From contig JBOEGW010000011.1 in the NCBI GenBank assembly GCA_050633625.1, positions 434,001-498,000 on the forward strand: a stretch of DNA of 64,000 nt, written 5' to 3'. Source of the DNA: JBOEGW01 sp050633625. Its GTDB lineage: Bacteria; Pseudomonadota; Alphaproteobacteria; Rhodobacterales; Rhodobacteraceae. The notes beneath the pieces are model-generated. The model was not told the origin of the DNA. It was given only the letters and a program-made list of their open reading frames with translations, and ran no database searches. Positions within the stretch are counted from its first letter, which is position 1. The number at the start of each line of letters is the position of its first letter. Positions 57,163-64,000 of the stretch are shown here, piece after piece. A program made the position numbers and the translations under genes.

Positions 57163-59310
57163 ATGTTTAATGTGACTAAGAAATCCATCCAGTGGGGCGA
57201 AGAAGAGCTTACACTGGAAACTGGCAAGGTTGCCCGTCAAGCAGACGGTTCGGTAATCGCGACGCTTGGCGAAACCTCCGTGATGGCCAATGTGACCTTC
57301 GCAAAAGAACAAAAACCCGGTCAGGACTTTTTCCCTTTGACCGTGCACTACGGCGAAAAATACTACGCCGCGGGCAAAATCCCAGGTGGCTTCTTCAAAC
57401 GTGAAGCGCGCCCAACCGAAAAAGAAACACTGACGTCGCGCTTGATCGATCGTCCGATCCGCCCCTTGTTCGTGCCGGGCTTTAAGCATGAAGTTTTGGT
57501 GATTTGTACTGTTCTGTCGCATGACCTCGTCAATGACCCGGACATTGTTGCAATGATCGCCGCCTCCGCTGCGCTGACAATTTCCGGTGCGCCGTTCCGT
57601 GGCCCGATTGCCGCGGCGCGTGTTGGGTATGAGGATGGCGAATACATCCTGAACCCGACCTGCGACGACATGCACCTGTTGCGCAATAACCCTGATCAAC
57701 GTCTCGACCTTGTTGTGGCCGGCACCAAAGACGCCGTGATGATGGTTGAATCTGAGGCGTATGAGCTGACTGAAGAAGAAATGCTTGGCGCTGTGAACTT
57801 TGCGCATCAGCAAATTCAGCCTGTTATCGATCTGATCATTGATCTGGCCGAAGAGTGCGCCAAAGAGCCATTCGACTTCACACCTGCAGATTACAGCGAT
57901 TTGTACGACGCGGTGAAAGCAGCGGGCGAAGACAAGATCCGCGCCGCATACGCCAACACCGACAAGCAAGAACGCGTTGCGGCTATCAATGAAGCCCGCG
58001 AAGCGATCAAAGCGGCATTGAGCGAAGAGCAACTGGCCGATGAAAACCTTGGTTCGGCGCTGAAGAAACTCGAAAGCGCGGTTGTACGCGGTGACGTTGT
58101 GAAATCCGGGAAACGGATTGATGGTCGTGATCTGGCAACTGTGCGCCCGATCGAGAGCCAAGTTGGCATCTTGCCTCGGACCCACGGGTCGTCCTTGTTT
58201 ACGCGCGGCGAAACGCAAGGTTTGGTTGTGACCACATTGGGCACCGGCGATGATGAGCAAATGATCGACGCGCTCACTGGCACCTATAAATCAAACTTCA
58301 TCCTGCACTACAACTTCCCGCCCTATTCGGTTGGTGAAGTGGGTCGCTTTGGCTTCACAGGTCGTCGCGAAATCGGTCACGGTAAACTCGCATGGCGCGC
58401 GCTTCAGGCGGTTCTGCCATCTGCGACAGACTTCCCATATACGATCCGCGTTGTTTCCGAGATCACCGAGTCAAACGGCTCGTCCTCGATGGCGTCGGTT
58501 TGTGGTGGTTCGTTGTCGATGATGGATGCGGCTGTGCCCCTTAAGGCGCCTGTTGCTGGTGTGGCCATGGGCTTGATCCTCGAAGAGGACGGCTCTTATG
58601 CTGTTTTGTCCGATATTCTGGGCGACGAAGATCACCTTGGCGACATGGACTTTAAAGTGGCAGGGACCGAAAACGGCATCACCTCGCTGCAAATGGACAT
58701 CAAAGTTGCTGGGATCACACCAGAAATCATGGAGAAAGCCTTGGCTCAAGCCAAAGACGGCCGTCTCCACATCCTTGGTGAAATGAACAAGGCGCTGTCT
58801 GCTGGCCGTGACGAGTTCTCCGCCCACGCACCGCGCATTGAAACCATGCAAGTCCCAACCGATAAGATCCGTGAAGTGATCGGCTCGGGCGGTAAGGTGA
58901 TCCGCGAAATCGTTGAAGTGTCTGGCGCGAAAGTCGACATCAATGACGATGGGATCATCAAAATTGCGTCGCCAAACGGTGATGCAATTCAAAAAGCCTA
59001 CGACATGATCCACTCGATCGTCGCAGAGCCAGAAGAAAATGCCATCTACAAAGGTAAAGTCGTGAAAATCGTCGATTTTGGCGCCTTCGTGAACTTCTTC
59101 GGCAAACGTGACGGCCTCGTGCACGTTTCGCAAATCGAAAACCGCCGTCTGAACCATCCATCGGATGTGCTCAAAGAAGGCCAAGAAGTTTTCGTGAAAC
59201 TCTTGGGCTTTGATGATCGCGGCAAAGTGCGCCTCGCCATGAAAATGGTCGATCAAGAGACTGGCGAAGAGCTGGCTCCGGAAGAGAAAAAGAAAAAAGA
59301 CGACGAGTAA
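57163..59310 (+). CDS. pnp: polyribonucleotide nucleotidyltransferase (PNPase)
   Basis: 3'-5' phosphorolytic exoribonuclease of the degradosome. 715 residues: two RNase PH domains (first around GGFFKREARPTEKETL, second with EITESNGSSSMASVCGGSLS and the metal Asp in KVAGTENGITSLQMDIK), then KH (PTDKIREVIGSGGKVIREI) and S1 (KVVKIVDFGAFVNF), and a Lys/Asp/Glu tail. RBS AAAGGAAA. Length is normal. Confidence 0.97.
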   Translation: MFNVTKKSIQWGEEELTLETGKVARQADGSVIATLGETSVMANVTFAKEQKPGQDFFPLTVHYGEKYYAAGKIPGGFFKREARPTEKETLTSRLIDRPIRPLFVPGFKHEVLVICTVLSHDLVNDPDIVAMIAASAALTISGAPFRGPIAAARVGYEDGEYILNPTCDDMHLLRNNPDQRLDLVVAGTKDAVMMVESEAYELTEEEMLGAVNFAHQQIQPVIDLIIDLAEECAKEPFDFTPADYSDLYDAVKAAGEDKIRAAYANTDKQERVAAINEAREAIKAALSEEQLADENLGSALKKLESAVVRGDVVKSGKRIDGRDLATVRPIESQVGILPRTHGSSLFTRGETQGLVVTTLGTGDDEQMIDALTGTYKSNFILHYNFPPYSVGEVGRFGFTGRREIGHGKLAWRALQAVLPSATDFPYTIRVVSEITESNGSSSMASVCGGSLSMMDAAVPLKAPVAGVAMGLILEEDGSYAVLSDILGDEDHLGDMDFKVAGTENGITSLQMDIKVAGITPEIMEKALAQAKDGRLHILGEMNKALSAGRDEFSAHAPRIETMQVPTDKIREVIGSGGKVIREIVEVSGAKVDINDDGIIKIASPNGDAIQKAYDMIHSIVAEPEENAIYKGKVVKIVDFGAFVNFFGKRDGLVHVSQIENRRLNHPSDVLKEGQEVFVKLLGFDDRGKVRLAMKMVDQETGEELAPEEKKKKDDE

Positions 59311-59330
59311 TCACTCGTCCCTTTGAAAAC

Positions 59331-59359
59331 GAAGCCCCGGTGGAAACGCCGGGGCTTTT
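59331..59359 (+). terminator. terminator after pnp
   Basis: AAGCCCCGG and CCGGGGCTT stem, loop TGGAAACG, then TTTGTGTTT. Twenty bases after the stop. Confidence 0.85.
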
Positions 59360-59427
59360 GTGTTTGAGGGGTTGTCTGGCCCGGATACAGCGCCAAATAT
59401 GACAGGTGCACTTGAGGTCGTTATGCA

Positions 59428-59985
59428 ATGTTTCTTATCGTGATTTCTGTGTCTTTGTCGGCGGCTCTATTGATAGCCGCAATGGCTCTGGCCACGCTTT
59501 GGCGCCCTGCGCTCCAGTTCTGGCCTCCCCCCAAGAAGGGTAGCTGGCAGGACCATATTTTCCGCCTTCTATTTCGGGCCTTGGTCTATTGCGGGCTCGT
59601 AGCGAGTGCCTTGTGGCTTTGGCAGAGCGGGTGGCCAGGTGGCATCGTTCCGATCATGGGCGCGGTGCTTGTTGTGCTGGGTTTTGGCGGTGCGTTTGGC
59701 AGCACCAGTGAACTCGGCTGGAAGAACGCCTTTGGCGACAACAAAGGGCTGATCACAAGCGGGTTGTTTCGGTTCAGCCGCAATCCGATTTATGTCATGA
59801 CGTGGGTCGGGCTTTTGGGTTGGGGTTTGGTGGTTCAAGCGCCGCTTGTGTGGACGATGCTCGGCATGTGGGCGTTGATCTATGTGATTGTGACACGACT
59901 GGAGGAGCCATGGTTGCACCGGCAATACGGGGCAGCCTATGCTGCCTATTGTGCCAAGACGCCACGGTTTTTGCTGATCAAATAG
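59428..59985 (+). CDS. isoprenylcysteine carboxyl methyltransferase-like membrane protein
   Basis: 185 residues with four to five helices. The C-terminal part GLITSGLFRFSRNPIYV and EEPWLHRQYGAAYAAYC is the SAM-binding pattern of the ICMT/PEMT family. Likely an inner-membrane methyltransferase, substrate unknown. Its 3' end overlaps the convergent phosphatase gene by eight bases. Confidence 0.8.
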   Translation: MFLIVISVSLSAALLIAAMALATLWRPALQFWPPPKKGSWQDHIFRLLFRALVYCGLVASALWLWQSGWPGGIVPIMGAVLVVLGFGGAFGSTSELGWKNAFGDNKGLITSGLFRFSRNPIYVMTWVGLLGWGLVVQAPLVWTMLGMWALIYVIVTRLEEPWLHRQYGAAYAAYCAKTPRFLLIK

Positions 59986-60715
59986 GGTCGACGTTGATCC
60001 GCCCTTCCTGCGTCAAGCGCCAGACATTTCTTCCGTCAATCACCACAACCGACAGCGCCTTTCCAAAGGCCGCGCCGGTGTCGATGTTGAGCCGATTGCC
60101 GTGATGTTCCACCGTTTCGACAGGGGTATGACCATGGATGACAAACGCGCCGTGATCCGCTTTGCTTTCATGAAATTCTTCACGAATCCAAAGGAGGTCC
60201 ATCTCGTCTTGATCCTCAAGCGCAACACCGGGGCGAATACCTGCGTGACAAAAAAACAAATCACCCAATCGGTATTGTAACGGCAGATTGGCAACGAAAT
60301 TGATATGGGCCTGAGGCACGGTCTCGCGGGCCATTTCATGCGCGACTTGCGTGCGTGTGCGCTCCGGAAAGACGACCCCATAAGAGGCGAGCGTTTCCAT
60401 GCCGCCAATTTTGGCATGCAGCCAGTGATAGCCGACAAGCAAAAATGGATCGTGACGCGGGAAATCCTCAAACCACCACTCCATCAACCGATCATGATTG
60501 CCTTTGAGTGTCACCCAGTTTTCGCCGCGTTCGTGGCCTGCGATTAAATAATCCAGCACGCCTTTCGTGTCTGGCCCACGATCACAGAGATCACCAATAT
60601 GAATGATGGGCGCGTCCACTGTTCCATGCGCGGCGCGATCCGCTTCGATCAAGGCATGTGCCGCAGTGAGCTTGTCCAGATGACCATGAATGTCACCAAT
60701 GGCGTAGGCAGTCAT
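59978..60715 (-). CDS. PPP-family metallophosphoesterase
   Basis: 245 residues with the complete PPP phosphatase set: AIGDIHGH, IGDLCDRGPDT, LKGNHDRL, and later FFCHAGIRP and IHGHTP. Probably a protein or dinucleotide phosphatase (ApaH/PrpA-like). Convergent with the ICMT-like gene; DUF1674 lies directly upstream. Confidence 0.9.
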   Translation of the reverse strand: MTAYAIGDIHGHLDKLTAAHALIEADRAAHGTVDAPIIHIGDLCDRGPDTKGVLDYLIAGHERGENWVTLKGNHDRLMEWWFEDFPRHDPFLLVGYHWLHAKIGGMETLASYGVVFPERTRTQVAHEMARETVPQAHINFVANLPLQYRLGDLFFCHAGIRPGVALEDQDEMDLLWIREEFHESKADHGAFVIHGHTPVETVEHHGNRLNIDTGAAFGKALSVVVIDGRNVWRLTQEGRINVDPI

Positions 60716-60745
60716 AAAATGTCCTTAGAAATGCTCTGGGCGCAG

Positions 60746-60925
60746 TCAGAAATCGATTGCGATACCTTTTTTCTCATAATCACCGTAGCGCACCGGCTCA
60801 GGTCCGTCGCGGCCACCAAGCTCGACAGGGAGCGGCGCGGCTTTTGCTGCTTCCTTGCGGCGGGCTTCGGCTTCGGCCAAGGCGCGCTTTGCGGCGGGGG
60901 GGAGGTCCGGTTTCTCTTCGCTCAT
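60746..60925 (-). CDS. DUF1674 protein, succinate dehydrogenase assembly factor 4 family
   Basis: 59 residues, MSEEKPDLPPAAKRALAEAE through GGRDGPEPVRYGDYEKKGI and a final IDF. The C-terminal GGRxGPEPTRYGDWEKKG-type motif defines the family; the eukaryotic member SDHAF4 binds flavinylated SdhA. sdh genes are not in the window. Confidence 0.88.
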   Translation of the reverse strand: MSEEKPDLPPAAKRALAEAEARRKEAAKAAPLPVELGGRDGPEPVRYGDYEKKGIAIDF

Positions 60926-60990
60926 GTGGTGCTTCCTTGTGACTTAAGGATGATATAGGGCCTATTGCACGAATTGGCAAAGGATGGCCC

Positions 60991-62271
60991 ATGGCAACGA
61001 ATGGCGCGCAAGACGGGGTTCGCCCTCGCAAGGTGGTGGTGGATCTGCTCACCGATGTGGTTGAGGAAAAACGGCTGTTGTCCGAGGTGCTAACGCGCCG
61101 GGTCGCGCCCTTGGACCCGGAGGACCGCGCGCGGGTTCAACGCTTGGCGTTGGCCGTTTTGCGTTTCGCAGATCGTGCGGATCGGATGCTTGGCCCGCAT
61201 CTCAAGAAACGCCCGCCTGAACGTGTGCTAAACATTCTGCGCCTTGGCGTGGTGGAAATTTGTGACGCCGGCGCGCCTGCGCATGGGGTGGTGAACGCCG
61301 CTGTAGACATCGCCCGCAAAGGGAAAAAGACCCAAGGGTTCGCTGGGATGATCAATGCTGTATTGCGTAAAGTCGATGAGGACAAAGAGAAATGGGAGAC
61401 ACTCCCGGTGCCGCGCTTACCCAAATGGTTGCGCAAGCCTCTGGTGGATGATTATGGAAAACAGGTTGTTGCAGCGATGGAAGCTGCCCACGCAAAAGGC
61501 GCTCCGCTTGATGTTTCCGTCAAGACCGATAGGGAAGCCGTAAGGAGCGCGCTGGGCGGCACATTGCTTCCGACAGGGACGGTGCGCTTGGCGGAGGCAG
61601 GGCGGGTCACTGGATTGGCTGGGTATCAAGATGGGACTTGGTGGATACAAGACGCAGCCGCCGCAATGCCCGCGATGGTTCTGGGCGCCAAACCGGGCGA
61701 AAAAATTCTGGACCTCTGTGCCGCACCCGGAGGCAAAACCATGCAGCTTTGTGCAGCGGGCGCCGATGTGACAGCCGTTGATGTCTCCGCAGGTCGCCTG
61801 AAGCGCCTTGAAGAAAACCTTGACCGGTGCGGATTGCGAGCCGAGGTGATTACAGCTGATGCATTGGAATATGAGGGTGGGCCGTTTGACGCGATATTGC
61901 TTGATGCGCCCTGTACAGCCACGGGCACCATTCGTCGGCATCCTGACTTACCCTTTGCTAAAGATGGGTCAGATTTTCCGGGGCTATTCGAGTTGCAAGA
62001 GCACCTGATTGATCGCGGGCTTGGCCTGCTTAAGCCCGGCGGACGGCTCGTGTATTGCACTTGTAGCCTCTTGATTGATGAAGGCGAAGAGCAGGTGCGG
62101 GACGCATTGGCGCGTCACGAAGGTCTTGTCGTTGCGCCTGAAGCCTTGCATTTGCCGGGCATTGATGCGGCTTGGATCAGCGACGAGGGTTTGCGACTGC
62201 GCCCGGATTACTGGGCCGAGCTTGGCCATATGGATGGGTTTTTCATCACCAACCTGATCAAGCCAAGCTAA
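60991..62271 (+). CDS. rsmB: RsmB-family 16S rRNA (cytosine-C5) methyltransferase
   Basis: 426 residues: N-terminal NusB-like RNA-binding domain (about 15-135), then a Rossmann methyltransferase with ILDLCAAPGGKTMQL (SAM), ILLDAPCTATGTIRRHPD (motif IV Cys) and VYCTCSLL (motif VI catalytic Cys). The E. coli enzyme methylates C967. ATG at 60991 with RBS AAGGA. Confidence 0.9.
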   Translation: MATNGAQDGVRPRKVVVDLLTDVVEEKRLLSEVLTRRVAPLDPEDRARVQRLALAVLRFADRADRMLGPHLKKRPPERVLNILRLGVVEICDAGAPAHGVVNAAVDIARKGKKTQGFAGMINAVLRKVDEDKEKWETLPVPRLPKWLRKPLVDDYGKQVVAAMEAAHAKGAPLDVSVKTDREAVRSALGGTLLPTGTVRLAEAGRVTGLAGYQDGTWWIQDAAAAMPAMVLGAKPGEKILDLCAAPGGKTMQLCAAGADVTAVDVSAGRLKRLEENLDRCGLRAEVITADALEYEGGPFDAILLDAPCTATGTIRRHPDLPFAKDGSDFPGLFELQEHLIDRGLGLLKPGGRLVYCTCSLLIDEGEEQVRDALARHEGLVVAPEALHLPGIDAAWISDEGLRLRPDYWAELGHMDGFFITNLIKPS

Positions 62272-62367
62272 GGCACGACAATGCGCATGACTTGCGGTGC
62301 CGCTGTCTGTATGATGCTGCTCAGAACCCGAAAAGGGCCGTGACGAGCAACTGAGGCGAGGCCACCC

Positions 62368-64000
62368 GTGCCCCAAGATGAACCCTGGTCCGAGCGCCGC
62401 GTGCGATGGATGAACCGTTGGACGGCGCGCCGCGCGGCGCGTGCGCAGACACCTACGCGTTTCGTGTCTCAACCAGAGCCACGCACAATTGGCTCGTTTG
62501 CGCGGGGCAAACAGCTTGTGGCCGGAAATCTCTTGTTCGCAGGTCATTTGGTCGAAGAAGCAAACGTGAGTCCATGGGACGTGCCTGCGCCCGCAGAAGG
62601 CTTTGCAGAGGCGCTGAACGGGTTCGCATGGATGGATGATTTGGCCGCGCTAGGGGACGGGGCCGCGCGCGACAAAGCACAGGATTGGACCTGGGGGTGG
62701 ATCGCTCGATATGGAGCCGGGCAGGGCGTGGGCTGGAGTCCCGACCTCACAGGCCGCCGCCTCATTCGTTGGATCAACCATGCCTTTTTTCTGTTGAGCG
62801 GGCAGGAATCCGAGGATTCGCAGGCCTTTTTCCGCTCCCTTGGTCATCAGACGATTTTTCTCTCCAAACGGTGGCGTGTCGCGTCGCCTGGATTACCGCG
62901 TTTTGAAGCGCTCAGCGGGCTGATTTACGCTGGGATGTCCTTGGTCGGGATGGAGGCACATGTTCTTGCCGCACTTAAAGGATTGGAGCGTGAATGTGCC
63001 ACACAGATTGATGATCAAGGCGGGCTTCCAACGCGTAATCCCGAGGATTTGCTGGAGGTGTTTACGCTTTTGAACTGGGCAGCGCTGGCCTTGCGCGAGG
63101 CCGGGCGTGAAGTCTTGCCTGAACATGCCGCTGCAATCGAGCGAATTGCGCCAACCCTGCGTGCGTTGCGCCATGCAGACGGCGGATTGGCGCGGTTTCA
63201 TGGGGGCGGGCGTGGCTTGGAAGGGCGATTGGATCAAGCTTTGGCCACCTCCGGCGTGCGCGCAGGCGCTCCTGACGGGCGCGCAATGGGCTATTCACGC
63301 CTGTCGGGCGGCCGCACCAGCTTGGTGATTGACGCCAGCCTGCCCCCCAGTGGGGCGGCATCTACCAACGCTCATGCCTCAACCTTGGCGTTCGAACTCA
63401 CCTCTGGCCGCCGCCCACTCGTGGTGAATTGCGGTTCTGGAGTGCAATTTGGCTTTGATTGGGGCAAAGCCGGGCGCGCGACACCCTCCCATTCCGTATT
63501 GAGCCTGCGCGGCGTGTCGTCGTCGCGGCTGGGCAACATGGTCCACACAAGTGCTGGGCCGCGCGCGGTTTTGACAGACGGACCAACTGAGGTCGATTAT
63601 CGCCGCCCGGATGTGGACAACGCCAGCGTTTTTGTGGGCGGTCATGACGGTTATGTGCGCGGATTCGGATTGGCCTATATGCGCCGTTTGGAGATGACGA
63701 TTGATGGGCGTTCACTCATGGGTGAAGAAACGCTCGCCGCCGTGTCTGAAGCCGAAAAAATCACCTTTGATCATGCCCGCGCACGCGATGGGGCGAAGGG
63801 TTTGCCGTTTGATATTCGCTTTCATCTTCACCCGGATGTTGATGCGACGTTGGATCTTGGGGGCCACGCGATATCAATGGCGCTTAAATCTGGAGAAATC
63901 TGGGTGTTTCGCCATGACAGCAGCGCGAAATTATCGCTGGAGGCTTCTGTATACTTGGAAAAAGGCAGGCTAAAGCCGCGCGCCTCGCGTCAGATCGTTT
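62368..64000 (+). CDS. heparinase II/III family protein (3' end outside window)
   Basis: 544 codons visible from GTG at 62368 (GAGGCGAGG upstream). N-terminal helical toroid region with basic RRVRWMNRWTARRAARAQ, WGWIARYG and GLPTRNPEDLLEVFTLLNW; then a beta-rich half with GGLARFHGGGRG, VNCGSG and FDIRFHLHPDVDATL, which match heparinase II/III-like uronate lyases of Rhodobacterales. This family in alphaproteobacteria often follows rsmB. Exact polysaccharide unknown. Confidence 0.82.
   Translation, partial: MPQDEPWSERRVRWMNRWTARRAARAQTPTRFVSQPEPRTIGSFARGKQLVAGNLLFAGHLVEEANVSPWDVPAPAEGFAEALNGFAWMDDLAALGDGAARDKAQDWTWGWIARYGAGQGVGWSPDLTGRRLIRWINHAFFLLSGQESEDSQAFFRSLGHQTIFLSKRWRVASPGLPRFEALSGLIYAGMSLVGMEAHVLAALKGLERECATQIDDQGGLPTRNPEDLLEVFTLLNWAALALREAGREVLPEHAAAIERIAPTLRALRHADGGLARFHGGGRGLEGRLDQALATSGVRAGAPDGRAMGYSRLSGGRTSLVIDASLPPSGAASTNAHASTLAFELTSGRRPLVVNCGSGVQFGFDWGKAGRATPSHSVLSLRGVSSSRLGNMVHTSAGPRAVLTDGPTEVDYRRPDVDNASVFVGGHDGYVRGFGLAYMRRLEMTIDGRSLMGEETLAAVSEAEKITFDHARARDGAKGLPFDIRFHLHPDVDATLDLGGHAISMALKSGEIWVFRHDSSAKLSLEASVYLEKGRLKPRASRQIV

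Noticed and set aside
57109..58260. 383-residue minus-strand frame inside pnp
   Set aside because: Composition is antisense-like, with no family motif; pnp is certain.
63001..63040. similarity of a heparinase antisense frame to the IS3 relic (RWKPAL)
   Set aside because: A six-residue match on the non-coding strand of a confident gene is chance.

Overview
The window reads as chromosomal DNA of an alphaproteobacterium of the order Rhodobacterales (Roseobacter-type). The main grounds are the rpsT-dnaA-dnaN-recF-gyrB block, a tiny aa3-type cytochrome oxidase subunit IV, a DUF1674 gene, an alphaproteobacterial serC-serA pair, a DctPQM transporter with its DctBD regulators, a DmdC-type acyl-CoA dehydrogenase and a BapA-like adhesin with its own type I secretion genes. 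No rRNA, tRNA, CRISPR array or complete insertion sequence was seen.

Layout. 1-8972 is housekeeping: a DEAD-box helicase cut by the left edge, then rpsT, dnaA, dnaN, recF, a VOC-fold protein and gyrB. 8973-18451 looks accessory: a decayed IS3-type transposase, an unrecognised ORF, an orphan cytochrome P450, nearly 800 bp without a gene, and a very large DUF4011/COG1112 helicase-nuclease of the Gao 'Hhe' anti-phage type. That gene keeps one reading frame over 1,947 codons but carries two internal stops. 18452-24918 holds a TRAP transporter (dctP, dctQ, dctM) and the dctB/dctD two-component pair, with two DctD-like palindromes upstream of dctP. The DctD has lost its GAFTGA loop and Walker A lysine.

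24991-29018 is a tight four-gene operon (KAS III-like synthase, extended SDR, metallo-beta-lactamase-fold hydrolase, F390-synthetase-like adenylating enzyme). It is the best candidate here for an uncharacterised pathway; its enzyme classes recall the Ole pathway. Divergent from it, 29359-38068 encodes a nine-repeat Ig-like adhesin and its outer-membrane, ABC and HlyD export components.

38228-51470 is mostly metabolism and translation: threonylcarbamoyl-AMP synthase, the DmdC-type dehydrogenase with an MBL hydrolase, small envelope proteins, AzlCD, MobA, serC-serA behind a structured leader, DUF1643, thymidine phosphorylase, TruB and RbfA. 51543-64000 carries dapB, an RTX protein, DUF5665, rpsO, a five-gene insert (DUF2007, cytochrome b561, YceI, DoxX and spacers) before pnp, a membrane methyltransferase-like protein, a PPP phosphatase, DUF1674, RsmB and a heparinase II/III-family protein cut by the right edge.

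All assignments rest on reading translated motifs and gene order. No database search was run.
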